Below, piece after piece: positions 16,172 through 25,634 of a stretch of 64,000 nt of DNA; the stretch's first letter is position 1, and each line of letters starts with the position of its first letter. The translations under genes were made by a program, and so were the position numbers. The stretch covers positions 1 through 64,000 of the forward strand of contig NZ_JABXIN010000015.1 of assembly GCF_013373065.1 (NCBI RefSeq). Direction: 5' to 3'. The notes under the pieces were generated by a model. That model did no database searches, was not told where the DNA came from, and saw only the letters and a program-made list of their open reading frames with translations. This stretch comes from Algoriphagus sp. (GTDB taxonomy: Bacteria > Bacteroidota > Bacteroidia > Cytophagales > Cyclobacteriaceae).

Positions 16172-16909
16172 TTAACGAACTGTTATATGAAAGCAGTTTT
16201 GCTTTCTTTCTTTGATTACGTAGATCTTATTTTCTTTTTGGAAGTGACTCAGCACCTTCTCCAATTGCTTTTGCTTTTTCCAATCCCAAGACTTCTCTCC
16301 ATCAAATCGAATGTAGGAAATATCAAAGGACAGCCCGAAGGAATGCGAGCTATTTCCTTTGGTAGCATTTCGGTTTCTACGACCCAATTTTTTTTGCTGC
16401 TCAATGGTGCGTGTGCCTGAGGTGACGGTAAAAAAGCTATCTCCTCCAACAAGGGCCTGATAAGTTTTACCAATTTGCCCCAAAACTTTTTTGGCCTCCG
16501 GAGTAAGGTATGGGTGGCTATGAGTAAGTTTTTCCACTTCATAGCCTAGGCCAGCGTCGATTTCCAATAATGCTCCATCTTTCACCAGTTGAAAAAGCCC
16601 CACTTCATCCATGATAAGACCGGCTCCATTTTCCTGGGCAGCAGAAAGGTGATTGGAATAAGCATCTTTACGGAGTCGTGCTTTGTAATCCTTTAAGTCA
16701 GGAACGATAAATATTTCCTCCGGCGCTGGTATAGATTCTGGAGTTTCAGTTTCCTCTAGATCTTCGCTGTTTATAGAAAAGTCCAGAAGACTGAGGTAGT
16801 TTTCGGAGAGTTGTTTTTTGAGGCTAGGTTGATAGGCGACCATGGCAAGGGTGCCAAGTGAAAAAATCGTTAAAAATGAAAATACGAAGAACAGGGTGGT
16901 TTTCTTCAT
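16172..16909 (-). CDS. M15-like zinc carboxypeptidase-fold protein (DUF5715 type)
   Basis: A 245-residue exported protein with an N-terminal hydrophobic segment (residues 5-25) and an acidic linker. The C-terminal half resembles D-Ala-D-Ala carboxypeptidases of the M15/VanY fold. SHSFGLSFD gives His189 and Asp196 in the SxHxxGxAxD pattern, CFHITVR gives the third ligand His241, and VTSGTRTIEQQKKL is the usual substrate-loop region. A peptidoglycan-trimming role is likely but unproven; the Bacteroidota family is catalogued as DUF5715. It stands 182 bp upstream of the M20 gene on the same strand, with no evident operon partner. Confidence 0.75.
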   Translation of the reverse strand: MKKTTLFFVFSFLTIFSLGTLAMVAYQPSLKKQLSENYLSLLDFSINSEDLEETETPESIPAPEEIFIVPDLKDYKARLRKDAYSNHLSAAQENGAGLIMDEVGLFQLVKDGALLEIDAGLGYEVEKLTHSHPYLTPEAKKVLGQIGKTYQALVGGDSFFTVTSGTRTIEQQKKLGRRNRNATKGNSSHSFGLSFDISYIRFDGEKSWDWKKQKQLEKVLSHFQKENKIYVIKERKQNCFHITVR

Positions 16910-17037
16910 GCGATTTGAAATAGCGCGTATTTAATATGATGTTGGAAGTTAAGAATTGGATGTACCTAAGTCAAATCTAACTATTCCAACGGTCCGAATT
17001 CCTGCTTTATTGCAAATTTCATTCTTCACTCAATCAG

Positions 17038-17086
17038 TTAGGTTGAGCGGCATCGAGAAGTTTTCGACACCGCTCAACTTGACCTA
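17038..17086. repeat. Palindrome built on TTGAGCGG/CCGCTCAA
   Basis: GTTGAGCGG (17042-17050) pairs with CCGCTCAAC (17070-17078), with an inner TCGA/TCGA match and a 7-nt loop; outer TTAGGT and ACCTAA extend the symmetry. No T run follows on either strand. It lies between the ABC/M1 gene and the M15-like gene and looks like an intergenic palindromic repeat or a stabilising hairpin at the 3' end of the minus-strand ABC transcript. Confidence 0.6.
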
Positions 17087-17114
17087 AACTACTGGAGGAA
17101 ATGCGTTCGCACAG

Positions 17115-20100
17115 TTACTCAATTTCCACCGAGATGGTATTGTCATCCGGAATTCGATCGATCAGTTTATTGTAAGGATCGATTCCAGCTTTTGCGGGTT
17201 CACCTTTTACCCGAACCGTAATGGTGCTCTGACCCGGTTTGATTTTGTATTTCTGAAGGTACAAGGGATTGACACGTGTTCGGCCATTTTCGTCGGTGTC
17301 TTCTTCTGCGAATACCCCGATATCGATGTAATCTCCTTCGTACTGAGCCTCGGATTCTTTACCTGTTTCATCTGCATATAGCTTCTGGGATCGGATATTC
17401 AAAGTGATCTCGTATTCATCATCTGAAACTTTGGTTGCAGTTACCTCTTCCGCTCGGTTATCGTACAAGGTGATTTTATTCCAGGTGTCATCCAAGTAAT
17501 AGTGAATACTATCCGGCGTAACTGCCTTTAAATGGCGATAGAGATCTGTACTTCCTGGGAAAGGAGGGCTTTGGCGAAGCCCAAATTCTTGATTAAATGC
17601 ATGCAAGGCAGAATCCATGGCTGGGGCACCAATCAGATCTCGTAGCCCATACAAAATCAAACTACCCTTATTATACCATTGGTAGGGCCGATTACAATTG
17701 ATGAAGACATTTTCCTTTTTGCTTTCGTTGGACCGGCCTCGGAGGTAATCATCCAATTCATCTTTAAGGAAGCGCTTCATATTGTCTTTTCCATATCTTC
17801 TTTCCGAAAGGATCAGGGCGGAAAATTCAGCCAAGGCTTCTGAAATTAGGTTCGACCCTCGGGTGTAATTTGGTGTGATCTGATGTCCCCACCATTGATG
17901 TGCTAGCTCGTGGGCGGTTACATAGTACACATAATCAAAGTCATTAGGATCTGTGAAATTGGCCACCCAGCCAAAGCTTTCGGAGAAGGGTACGGTGTTA
18001 GGGAAAGACTGTGCAAAACCTGCATAGCGTGGGAATTCCAGAAGACGCATTTGCCGGAACTGAAAATTGCCATAAGTCTCTGAGAAATAAGTTAGCCCAT
18101 CTTTGTAAGCCTGTAGGAACCGGTCTAGATTGTATGGATGCTGTTCATCGTAAAAGATCTCGATGTTCACTTTTTGCCCATCCGGAAGGGTGGCTTCGTC
18201 ACGAAGAACTTCATAATCTGCAGAAACAAAGGTGAAGAAAGCCTGAATGGGAGTATCCTGAATGTAATGGAAATATCGTCTTCCGTTTTCTTCCCATTCT
18301 CGCTGCAAATATCCCGGAGCTACAGCAATCTGGGAAGGCACCGTACTCACTACCGCTTCAAACTGAATGAAGTCTGCGTCGTCGGCAAATAAGAGGGTAC
18401 TTCTTCCTGCAGGGTCATCATGTGGAGGAAGATCTTCGGGTTTTTCGGGTAAGTCATATTTCCTCCTATCCTCGTCAGAAGAAATTTCAGCTTGAGAACT
18501 GTACCCAATTTCTGGGATTCCCCCCGAGAAGAATGTTCCATTGTAGACGATTTGTCTTCCAAAGCCAGAATTTGGAAAACCCTGGTAACCTGCTTCACTG
18601 ATTATTGTGAAATGTAGGGTGTCTCCTGGCATCATGGTTTCTGGTAGCGCGGTGATTTTGTACCATTCCCGCTCAGCTTTCTTTCCAAACACCTGAAATT
18701 TGCTTGGCTCATAAACCATTGGAAACCTGTAGTCCAAGGTGTCTCCATCCAAAATGACTTTGAAATCACTTAAATCCGTGGAGTTAAAATGAATGGAATC
18801 AATCGGGCTGTCTGTTTTATTAACCATTTCGACTTCGGCTTCGAAATAAGCTTGACGCTCCATGGGATAGAGGTCGGCTTGAATGTTCACCTTAGTGTAT
18901 TTCGGCTGAGGAATTCCTTCATATTTTTTTAGCTGCTTTTCATAAGCAACTAGTCTCATCGTGCCTTCATCAGGGGTGCGGTAGTTATTTTCGTAAACTA
19001 CATTATTGTAGATATATGCTCCTGAAAGGATTGCGATGACCAAGAATAAATAGGAAAGTTTAGGCGCTGGATTTGAAAGTTTGGCTTTGGCATTTTTCCA
19101 TCTGCTTTTCCAAGAGTGCTCTGTTCCTCGAGTGAAGAAAATACTGAAAAACAGTACTAAGAATATTCCTAAAGCCGTCCAATAGAGGTTGAACCAAAAT
19201 AGAGGTTCTCCAAAATGTCCTAATCCGTTCATGTCACTCCAAGTATATCCCGGCTTGTAACTGTAGAAGAACAAATTGAAATTGTAATCAGCAAAATTCC
19301 TTAAAATCAACATCACCAGCCAGATGGCGATGGCAGTCGCATGGCCGGCGAATTTATTATTGACTACCACGTGCACTGCAAATACCAGCATCACCATTTG
19401 AAGATAATCTGGCAAGGAAATCAAGTAGCTATCGATCAGGTAGACCGATAGGTCGTAGTTGAAATAACCTTTAAGGCTTTGGATTACAACCCCAACTACA
19501 ATGGGAACGGTAGTCAGCACCAAGCAAATGAAGGCCATCCCCAAAAATTTGGAGGTAATAACCACGCTGTCTTTCACCGGGAAGGTATCGTTGATGACAG
19601 AATATCCGGTCGATTGGTCCCGATGCAAGGCCTCACCCGTGAAGAACACAATGATGATGAATACAAAAAGATTGTAGTCAAAGGTTTTGTACTCCATCAA
19701 AAAAGAAGTGGAGGGATAGTTGGGAACACTATAGAGTGTCATTCCAATCCAGAAGTCTAATATCAGGAATATCAGGCCACCCAATAAGATTGAGCGGAAA
19801 TACACATCCTTGGTGATGTTTTGAACCTCGATGCGAGTAAGTGTTTTAAGGCTATTCCACTGGTATTTATTAGAGAAGTCCGGAATAACGGAAATCATTT
19901 TTTGGACAAAACCTGTAGCTTCTTCTTTTTGGGCTTTGCTTTTTTTCTGAACATTCTGGAAGAAATAACTGAAGCTAAATCGGAAATAGGAAGCAACAAA
20001 GAGTACTATCCCGACACTAAACCAAAGGATACGGTTAAGAAGTAAGTTGCCCTCTAATGGCAGGAAAAAGCTGTTTTGCTCATAGGGAGTCAGGTACCGT

Positions 20101-20759
20101 GTCTGAAGATTAAAGGAGTTTATTCCAAATGGGTCGATGATTTGAACCAGGTCTTTGTTTTCGATATCCTGAGAGAGAAAATTTGCCAACAGATAAATAA
20201 TGAAAACCACAATCCCACCGGAATAAATTGATCGGATATTTCTGGTGAAAATGATTAGAGCAAAAAACAAGGCGCTTGCCAGCCAGAGATTAGGTAAGAG
20301 TAAGGTGAACCAAGGTTGGAGGTAATTCACCAATAAGTTAGGCCCATATCGTTCGGCTTCTGTGCCAAATACAGGTCCAAGTAAGCTCCCCAAATAGATA
20401 CCTATAAGCGCTCCAAGAGAGATGAATAATAGTGTTACAAAGGAGCCCCAAAACCTTCCCATGAAATACCCAAACTTTGTGATGGGATAGCTAAATAGGA
20501 AGGTGCCGGTTTTATGTTCCAAGTCCCTGTATAAAGGTACTCCCATGACTGCTGAGGCGATCAGGATTCCGAAAATGGAAATCAGTAAGAGTAGATTGGC
20601 GATTACAATGGGGGCATTGTGGTAGACTTTTTCAGATGCCGGAGTATTTCCAAAACCAATCAATAACGTGGCTACCACCAGCAGAAGTAGAAAGTAAATC
20701 CAAGTCGCGGGCCGCCCAAATCGGTATTTGAGTTCGAATAAAAAGATGTCTTTGAACAT
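17115..20759 (-). CDS. ABC-2 type permease fused to an M1-type metallopeptidase
   Basis: A 1214-residue fusion. Residues 1-about 560 hold two blocks of hydrophobic helices of an ABC-2 permease (FELKYRFGRPATWIYFLLLL at the start). Another membrane helix near residue 575 leads to a gluzincin domain (about 600-1200). Its zinc site HELAHQWWGH is at 950-959, with the third ligand in the following SEALAEFSALIL. The GAMEN exopeptidase signature of M1 aminopeptidases is not seen; the corresponding place reads RYAGFAQSFPNTVPFSE. The cognate ATPase gene lies 9 bp upstream on the same strand. The architecture is known in Bacteroidota, but its substrate is not. It may export a peptide or lipoprotein and process it outside. 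Confidence 0.9.
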   Translation of the reverse strand: MFKDIFLFELKYRFGRPATWIYFLLLLVVATLLIGFGNTPASEKVYHNAPIVIANLLLLISIFGILIASAVMGVPLYRDLEHKTGTFLFSYPITKFGYFMGRFWGSFVTLLFISLGALIGIYLGSLLGPVFGTEAERYGPNLLVNYLQPWFTLLLPNLWLASALFFALIIFTRNIRSIYSGGIVVFIIYLLANFLSQDIENKDLVQIIDPFGINSFNLQTRYLTPYEQNSFFLPLEGNLLLNRILWFSVGIVLFVASYFRFSFSYFFQNVQKKSKAQKEEATGFVQKMISVIPDFSNKYQWNSLKTLTRIEVQNITKDVYFRSILLGGLIFLILDFWIGMTLYSVPNYPSTSFLMEYKTFDYNLFVFIIIVFFTGEALHRDQSTGYSVINDTFPVKDSVVITSKFLGMAFICLVLTTVPIVVGVVIQSLKGYFNYDLSVYLIDSYLISLPDYLQMVMLVFAVHVVVNNKFAGHATAIAIWLVMLILRNFADYNFNLFFYSYKPGYTWSDMNGLGHFGEPLFWFNLYWTALGIFLVLFFSIFFTRGTEHSWKSRWKNAKAKLSNPAPKLSYLFLVIAILSGAYIYNNVVYENNYRTPDEGTMRLVAYEKQLKKYEGIPQPKYTKVNIQADLYPMERQAYFEAEVEMVNKTDSPIDSIHFNSTDLSDFKVILDGDTLDYRFPMVYEPSKFQVFGKKAEREWYKITALPETMMPGDTLHFTIISEAGYQGFPNSGFGRQIVYNGTFFSGGIPEIGYSSQAEISSDEDRRKYDLPEKPEDLPPHDDPAGRSTLLFADDADFIQFEAVVSTVPSQIAVAPGYLQREWEENGRRYFHYIQDTPIQAFFTFVSADYEVLRDEATLPDGQKVNIEIFYDEQHPYNLDRFLQAYKDGLTYFSETYGNFQFRQMRLLEFPRYAGFAQSFPNTVPFSESFGWVANFTDPNDFDYVYYVTAHELAHQWWGHQITPNYTRGSNLISEALAEFSALILSERRYGKDNMKRFLKDELDDYLRGRSNESKKENVFINCNRPYQWYNKGSLILYGLRDLIGAPAMDSALHAFNQEFGLRQSPPFPGSTDLYRHLKAVTPDSIHYYLDDTWNKITLYDNRAEEVTATKVSDDEYEITLNIRSQKLYADETGKESEAQYEGDYIDIGVFAEEDTDENGRTRVNPLYLQKYKIKPGQSTITVRVKGEPAKAGIDPYNKLIDRIPDDNTISVEIE

Positions 20760-20768
20760 GATCGGAAA

Positions 20769-21656
20769 TTAAATGGTGATTGGATCTACTTTCTTAGAAA
20801 TAAAGCTGAAGTACACATCTTCCAGATCAGCTGGAGTAGACTCGAATCCATTTCCGGGATCGGTTTCACTTTCAATACGAAGACTTAATTTACCTGAGAT
20901 CAATTTGGTGGAAATGACATGGAAGTCTTTTCGATAATGATCCAATTCTGATTTTTCAATGGTTTTTTGATAGATTTTCCCATCTACCATAGCCAACCCA
21001 TCTTTTGGAGTTCCTTGCATCAAAACCTCACCGGTACAAATGATGGCCATGTTGGAGCAAAGTGTATTGACATCTTCCACGATATGAGTGGAAAGAATCA
21101 CGATCGTATTTTCTCCGATTTCGGAAAGTAGGTTATAAAAGCGGTTTCTTTCGGAAGGATCCAAACCCGCTGTCGGTTCGTCCACAATAATTAAGCTTGG
21201 GTTTCCTACCAAGGCCTGTGCAATTCCAAATCGTTGCCGCATCCCTCCTGAATAAGTCCCCAAGGCTTTTTTCCGGTCCTTGTAAAGATTGACCCGGTTC
21301 AAAAGTGAGGCAACAACCTCTTTCCGTTCTGATTTATTCCCTATGCCTTTCATTTGGGCAATATGGTCCAACATCGTTTCCGCATTGATTCTGGGATAAA
21401 GACCAAAATCCTGGGGCAAATAGCCCAATCGCTCCCGAACTGCTTGTTTATCGTGGAGGACATCGATTCCATCCAATTGAATCGTTCCAGAATCAGCTTC
21501 TTGTAAGGTTGCGATTGTTCGCATCAGCGTAGATTTTCCCGCTCCGTTTGGTCCCAATAGACCAAACATTCCTTGAGGAATGGTGAGTGATATCCCGTTC
21601 AAGGCTTGGACGCCGTTGGGGTAAGTTTTGGAAAGGTTGTTAATGATAAGTTCCAT
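20769..21656 (-). CDS. ABC transporter ATP-binding protein
   Basis: A 295-residue ATPase subunit with Walker A GPNGAGKST (35-43), Q-loop LPQDFG, signature YSGGMRQR (135-142), Walker B LIIVDE (155-160) and the H-loop His in LSTHIVED. The extra C-terminal about 80 residues are typical of the CcmA/drug-export-like subfamily. It is 9 bp upstream of the permease/peptidase gene and should energise it. It starts with ATG at 21656, divergent from the VOC lipoprotein gene across 203 AT-rich bases with no clear site. Confidence 0.94.
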   Translation of the reverse strand: MELIINNLSKTYPNGVQALNGISLTIPQGMFGLLGPNGAGKSTLMRTIATLQEADSGTIQLDGIDVLHDKQAVRERLGYLPQDFGLYPRINAETMLDHIAQMKGIGNKSERKEVVASLLNRVNLYKDRKKALGTYSGGMRQRFGIAQALVGNPSLIIVDEPTAGLDPSERNRFYNLLSEIGENTIVILSTHIVEDVNTLCSNMAIICTGEVLMQGTPKDGLAMVDGKIYQKTIEKSELDHYRKDFHVISTKLISGKLSLRIESETDPGNGFESTPADLEDVYFSFISKKVDPITI

Positions 21657-21859
21657 AGAAAATTTGTTAAGGAAGGCTATGTATTGAAAATTAGAATAAT
21701 AAAATATGTAGGTTCAATATAAGGAATTGATTTTATGCAACTTAGGAAAATAAAAAATCGCTTGGATTTTTTATAGGATGCAGATTTTATGTGGATGGAT
21801 GCATAGAGTTTATGAAAAGTCCTTAATTCGGTATCTTCATCATCAAAAGATCTCTTTGC

Positions 21860-23089
21860 ATGAAAACTGATGTTTGGTTTTTATTCCTTCTTGGTTTCCT
21901 TAGTGTGGCCTGTCAATCCAAAACTTTTGAAAAGGAATCAGGTCAGGTGGAATCATTTGCCGAAATGGTAGCAGCCGGAGTCAAGCCCATTGCTCTAGGT
22001 TCACCTATGCGAAGTGCGGAATTGGATTTGTTTATGCCTGAGGCTGAACGATTGGCTCAGAAATATCAAGTTGAGTTTATCCGAGAATCTGATTTTCCCA
22101 AAAATCTTCTTTTCCCGAATGCACTGCAGGAAGGGGAAGAAGTGTTGATTTTTTATGCTGGCGATGAATTGGCAGCCTATCAAAGTTTGAAATCTTCGAT
22201 TGAAAATTCGGACGGTTCTTTGGCTAGTCAGCTTAAAAATTCGCGGCGATTAGGAAGACTGCTAGGTTATCCGGTATGGAAAATCAACGAATTGATAGAG
22301 CAAAACTCTCCTTTTCGAGATTTGGAAGACTTTGGGATTTTGGGACAGGAGTTGAATTGGTACTACCAGGATCTCGCTAGGGCCAAGGCTTTTTATTCCC
22401 AAAAAATAGGATTGAAACTTTTGGTAGAGACCGAGTCTTCTGCAACTTTTGAAATAGCCGGAGATTCCCGCTTGGTACTTTATGATCTGTCTAAATCCCC
22501 CTATGAAGGAAGCGAGCCCAAATCTGTGGCTTTAGCTCTTTTGACAACCAATTTGGATAGTTGGTATGCTCATTTACAAGCTGAAAACATCCCCGTCAAA
22601 TATCCCCTGAAGAGGAATCATTCAGGCCCACATGATGGGTTTGTAGCTGTGGATCCAGAGGGTTATTTATTGGAGTTTGAAACCTTTTATCAGCATCCTG
22701 AAAATGAGGGATTGATTCCTGAATTAGAAAAGCTAAGTCCTCAAGAGACTAGTTTGGGAGCTGATTTTTCTTTCGTAGGAAGTATAACTTGGCTGTATTA
22801 TAAGGACATGTTACCGGCTCAGCAATTCATGGAGGAAAATCTAGGACTCCGACTAAGTGCTGATCAGGGATGGGCAAAAATTTATCGTCTTTCATCTAAT
22901 TCCTACATTGCATTGGTGGACGGATTGAGGGGGATGAATTCCTTTTCGGAAGAAAAGCTGGCTGATTTGAAAATCAGCTTACAGGACCCGGAAGGCTGGG
23001 AGGAATATTTGCAATCAACTTCAAGAGACTCTTCTCGTAAATCCGGTAGTTTTAAGGATTCGGGACTATATACCATTTATTTCAAATAA
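21860..23089 (+). CDS. Lipoprotein with two VOC (glyoxalase-fold) modules
   Basis: A 409-residue lipoprotein with lipobox Cys18 (LLGFLSVACQ). After an about 140-residue N-terminal region of unknown fold come two vicinal-oxygen-chelate-like modules. The first (about 160-280) has LNWYYQDLARAKAFYSQKIG and ends in VAVDPEGYLLEFETF. The second (about 305-405) has ITWLYYKDMLPAQQFMEENLG. Each VOC half usually supplies two metal ligands; the closing FDP-E-like pattern is clear in module one and weak in module two. No substrate is evident. The DUF885 peptidase gene follows after 9 bp, so the pair is probably cotranscribed. Confidence 0.7.
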   Translation: MKTDVWFLFLLGFLSVACQSKTFEKESGQVESFAEMVAAGVKPIALGSPMRSAELDLFMPEAERLAQKYQVEFIRESDFPKNLLFPNALQEGEEVLIFYAGDELAAYQSLKSSIENSDGSLASQLKNSRRLGRLLGYPVWKINELIEQNSPFRDLEDFGILGQELNWYYQDLARAKAFYSQKIGLKLLVETESSATFEIAGDSRLVLYDLSKSPYEGSEPKSVALALLTTNLDSWYAHLQAENIPVKYPLKRNHSGPHDGFVAVDPEGYLLEFETFYQHPENEGLIPELEKLSPQETSLGADFSFVGSITWLYYKDMLPAQQFMEENLGLRLSADQGWAKIYRLSSNSYIALVDGLRGMNSFSEEKLADLKISLQDPEGWEEYLQSTSRDSSRKSGSFKDSGLYTIYFK

Positions 23090-23098
23090 GCTTTTGCT

Positions 23099-24784
23099 AT
23101 GAAAAAATTATTACTTACCCTTTCATTCAGTCTGTGTTTAAGTTTGGCATGGGCCACCGAGCTTGCTAACATGATTCAAACCTATCAGGCCGATCGTGGA
23201 GCACTCAGTCGTTTGTATACCAATCCACTTTCAGAGGAATATTTCGATCGAATGGAATCCTTCAATAAGGAGTATTTGCAAACTCTTGAAAGCTTCAATT
23301 ATGATTCTTTTTCTGAAGATGGGAAAATTGATTATGTCCTGTTTCGAAATTATCTGGAAAAAGAACTGGCTGAGCTGGATTTGGAGCGTAGAGCCTTTGA
23401 TGAAATTAAATCCGTGGTCGCATTTGGAGCTCCTTTGCAAGAATTCGTAGTTGCCCGTAGAAGAGCAAAACAGCCCCAATCCCAAGATTTGGCGGCTACT
23501 TGGAACCAAGTTGCAAAAGCAGTGGATGCTCAATTGGCTTCACTTTCGTCTACGCCTAAATACAATTCCTGGCAGAAAGCAGATTTGGCAGCTTCTGCAG
23601 TGGAAAGCCTTCAGCGAACAGTCAAAGAGGCCTATGATTTCTACTTCGATTACGATCCGGGATTTACCTGGTGGATGCCTGAACCCTGGAAGAAATTAAA
23701 TGCGAGTCTTGGCGCTTATGCCAAAGCTTTGCGGGAACATTATACCAATTCTGTCAAGGATGATGGGAGCGGGATCATTGGGAAGCCTATTGGTAGAGAG
23801 GCCCTTTTGAATCAACTGGCGTTTGAAATGATCGCTTACTCTCCTGAAGAATTGATCGCAGAAGCTGAGCGGCAGTTTGAATGGTGTGAGAAAGAAATGC
23901 TCAAAGCCTCCAATGAATTGGGTTTTGGAGATGATTGGAAAGCAGCCTTGGAAATGGTCAAGGAAACCTATTTACCTGCTGGAGCTTGGCCTGAGGAGGT
24001 GGTTCGATTGGGGGAGGAAGCTATAGGAATTATGGAAGAAAATGACTGGATTACCGTTCCGGAATTGGCTAAAGAGACTTGGCGAACGAGCATGATATCT
24101 GCAGAGCGACAGCGGGTGAGTCCTTTCTTTTTGGGAGGAGAGGTGATTCAGATTTCTTATCCTACTTCCGAGATGAGCCATGAAGAAAAAATGATGTCAA
24201 TGCGGGGAAATAATCCTCATTTTTCTCGAGCCACAGTACAGCATGAATTAATTCCTGGGCATCATCTGCAGCAATTCATGAATCAGCGCTACATGACTCA
24301 TCGCAGATTGTTCCGCACCCCATTCTGGACAGAGGGTTGGGCTTTATACTGGGAATTTGTGCTTTGGGACCGGGACTTTCCTAGAGATGCCAAGGATAAG
24401 GTAGGGATGCTATTCTGGAGAATGCACCGTTGTGCGCGCATTATTTTCTCTTTGAATTATCATTTGGAGAAAATGACCCCACAGGAATGTATTGATCTAT
24501 TGGTTGACAAAGTCGGTCATGAATATGCCAATGCTGAAGCGGAGGTACGTCGTTCCTTTGAAGGACGCTATGGGCCCTTGTATCAAATTGCGTATATGAT
24601 TGGGGCCTTGGAGTTTTATTCCCTGCGTCAAGAAATGGTGGATTCAGGAAAGATGGAAGAAAAAGCCTTTCATGATTTGATTATGCAACAAAATACCATG
24701 CCGGTGGAGATCCTAAGAGCAAAAGTTACCAGTCAGCCACTGGATAAAAATCACAAGGCAACCTGGCGATTTTTGGATGAATAA
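23099..24784 (+). CDS. DUF885 family zinc peptidase, exported
   Basis: A 561-residue protein with a signal peptide (MKKLLLTLSFSLCLSLAWA). The body is an all-helical DUF885 domain carrying the gluzincin-like motif HELIPGHHLQ (382-391) and the downstream TEGWALYWE that supplies the third ligand. The family is related to M32-like carboxypeptidases and includes putative periplasmic dipeptidyl or carboxypeptidases. It follows the VOC lipoprotein by 9 bp and ends before a strong bidirectional terminator. The substrate is unknown; periplasmic peptide turnover is the general expectation. Confidence 0.88.
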   Translation: MKKLLLTLSFSLCLSLAWATELANMIQTYQADRGALSRLYTNPLSEEYFDRMESFNKEYLQTLESFNYDSFSEDGKIDYVLFRNYLEKELAELDLERRAFDEIKSVVAFGAPLQEFVVARRRAKQPQSQDLAATWNQVAKAVDAQLASLSSTPKYNSWQKADLAASAVESLQRTVKEAYDFYFDYDPGFTWWMPEPWKKLNASLGAYAKALREHYTNSVKDDGSGIIGKPIGREALLNQLAFEMIAYSPEELIAEAERQFEWCEKEMLKASNELGFGDDWKAALEMVKETYLPAGAWPEEVVRLGEEAIGIMEENDWITVPELAKETWRTSMISAERQRVSPFFLGGEVIQISYPTSEMSHEEKMMSMRGNNPHFSRATVQHELIPGHHLQQFMNQRYMTHRRLFRTPFWTEGWALYWEFVLWDRDFPRDAKDKVGMLFWRMHRCARIIFSLNYHLEKMTPQECIDLLVDKVGHEYANAEAEVRRSFEGRYGPLYQIAYMIGALEFYSLRQEMVDSGKMEEKAFHDLIMQQNTMPVEILRAKVTSQPLDKNHKATWRFLDE

Positions 24785-24809
24785 GGTCTAAGCGGATCCA
24801 ATTAAAAAT

Positions 24810-24847
24810 AAAAAAGGAGGCAACTGAATTCAGCTGCCTCCTTTTTT
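24810..24847. terminator. Bidirectional terminator between DUF885 and glpF
   Basis: A long near-perfect stem (AAAAAAGGAGGCA with TGCCTCCTTTTTT, interior CTGAATTCAG) is flanked by an A run on the left and a T run on the right. It lies between two convergent genes and should stop transcription from both sides. Confidence 0.9.
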
Positions 24848-24898
24848 ATCAGACCATAGGATTTTGAATGAAAAACAGTTCTCTAAAGGAAATTAATT

Positions 24899-25633
24899 CT
24901 AATTCCCGACCAAGAAGTACAAACCAGCAGCTAAAGCAGCTCCAGCTATGGGTCCTAAAATAGGTATCCAAGCATAGGGCCAATCCGAGCTTCCTTTTCC
25001 GCTAATGGGTAATAGTTGATGGACAATTCGTGGACCTAAATCCCGGGCAGGGTTGATGGCATAGCCAGTCGTTCCACCTAAAGCCATGCCGATGACCCAA
25101 ACCAAGAATGCCACAGGCAAAGCCCCCACAGAGCCCAGGCCAATAGGGGTTTGGTTTGCATCTTCGATTTTCGCACCCGTGATGTAAAGTATCACAAAGA
25201 TCAATACGAAGGTTCCAATCATTTCAGAAAGGAAATTGTTTTTCAAATTTCTGATAGCGGGACTGGTGCCAAAGGGAGCGGCAATTTCCCCCGGGTCCTG
25301 CGTTACTTTGAAATGGTCTATATGTACAACATAGGATAAAAACGCTCCCAAGGAAGCCCCGACGACTTGGGCTCCTATATAGCCGGGAACCATTGACCAA
25401 TCGAATTTTCCCGCCAAAGCCAAGCCAATAGTTACAGCTGGATTCAGATGGGCCCCACTGTATGGTCCAGCTACAACCACCCCAACAAAAACAGCCAAGG
25501 CCCAAGCGGTGGTGATGACCAACCAGCCCGAGTTGTTCCCTTTGGTTTGTGGTAATACAACGTTAGCGACCACACCCGAGCCTAATAAAAGCAAAAGGCC
25601 TGTTCCGATAATTTCTGCAATGTATGGATTCAT
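24899..25633 (-). CDS. glpF: Glycerol uptake facilitator (aquaglyceroporin, MIP family)
   Basis: A 244-residue six-helix channel with both NPA half-helix motifs, GAHLNPAVT (NPA 64-66) and GYAINPARD (194-196). The Asp after the second NPA-R (Asp198, NPARDLGPR) is the hallmark of glycerol-conducting rather than water-only channels. It admits glycerol through the inner membrane for the kinase encoded just upstream: the start codon is 1 bp after the glpK stop, so the genes are translationally coupled. It is the last gene of the glpD-glpK-glpF operon. Confidence 0.95.
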   Translation of the reverse strand: MNPYIAEIIGTGLLLLLGSGVVANVVLPQTKGNNSGWLVITTAWALAVFVGVVVAGPYSGAHLNPAVTIGLALAGKFDWSMVPGYIGAQVVGASLGAFLSYVVHIDHFKVTQDPGEIAAPFGTSPAIRNLKNNFLSEMIGTFVLIFVILYITGAKIEDANQTPIGLGSVGALPVAFLVWVIGMALGGTTGYAINPARDLGPRIVHQLLPISGKGSSDWPYAWIPILGPIAGAALAAGLYFLVGN

Positions 25634-25634
25634 G

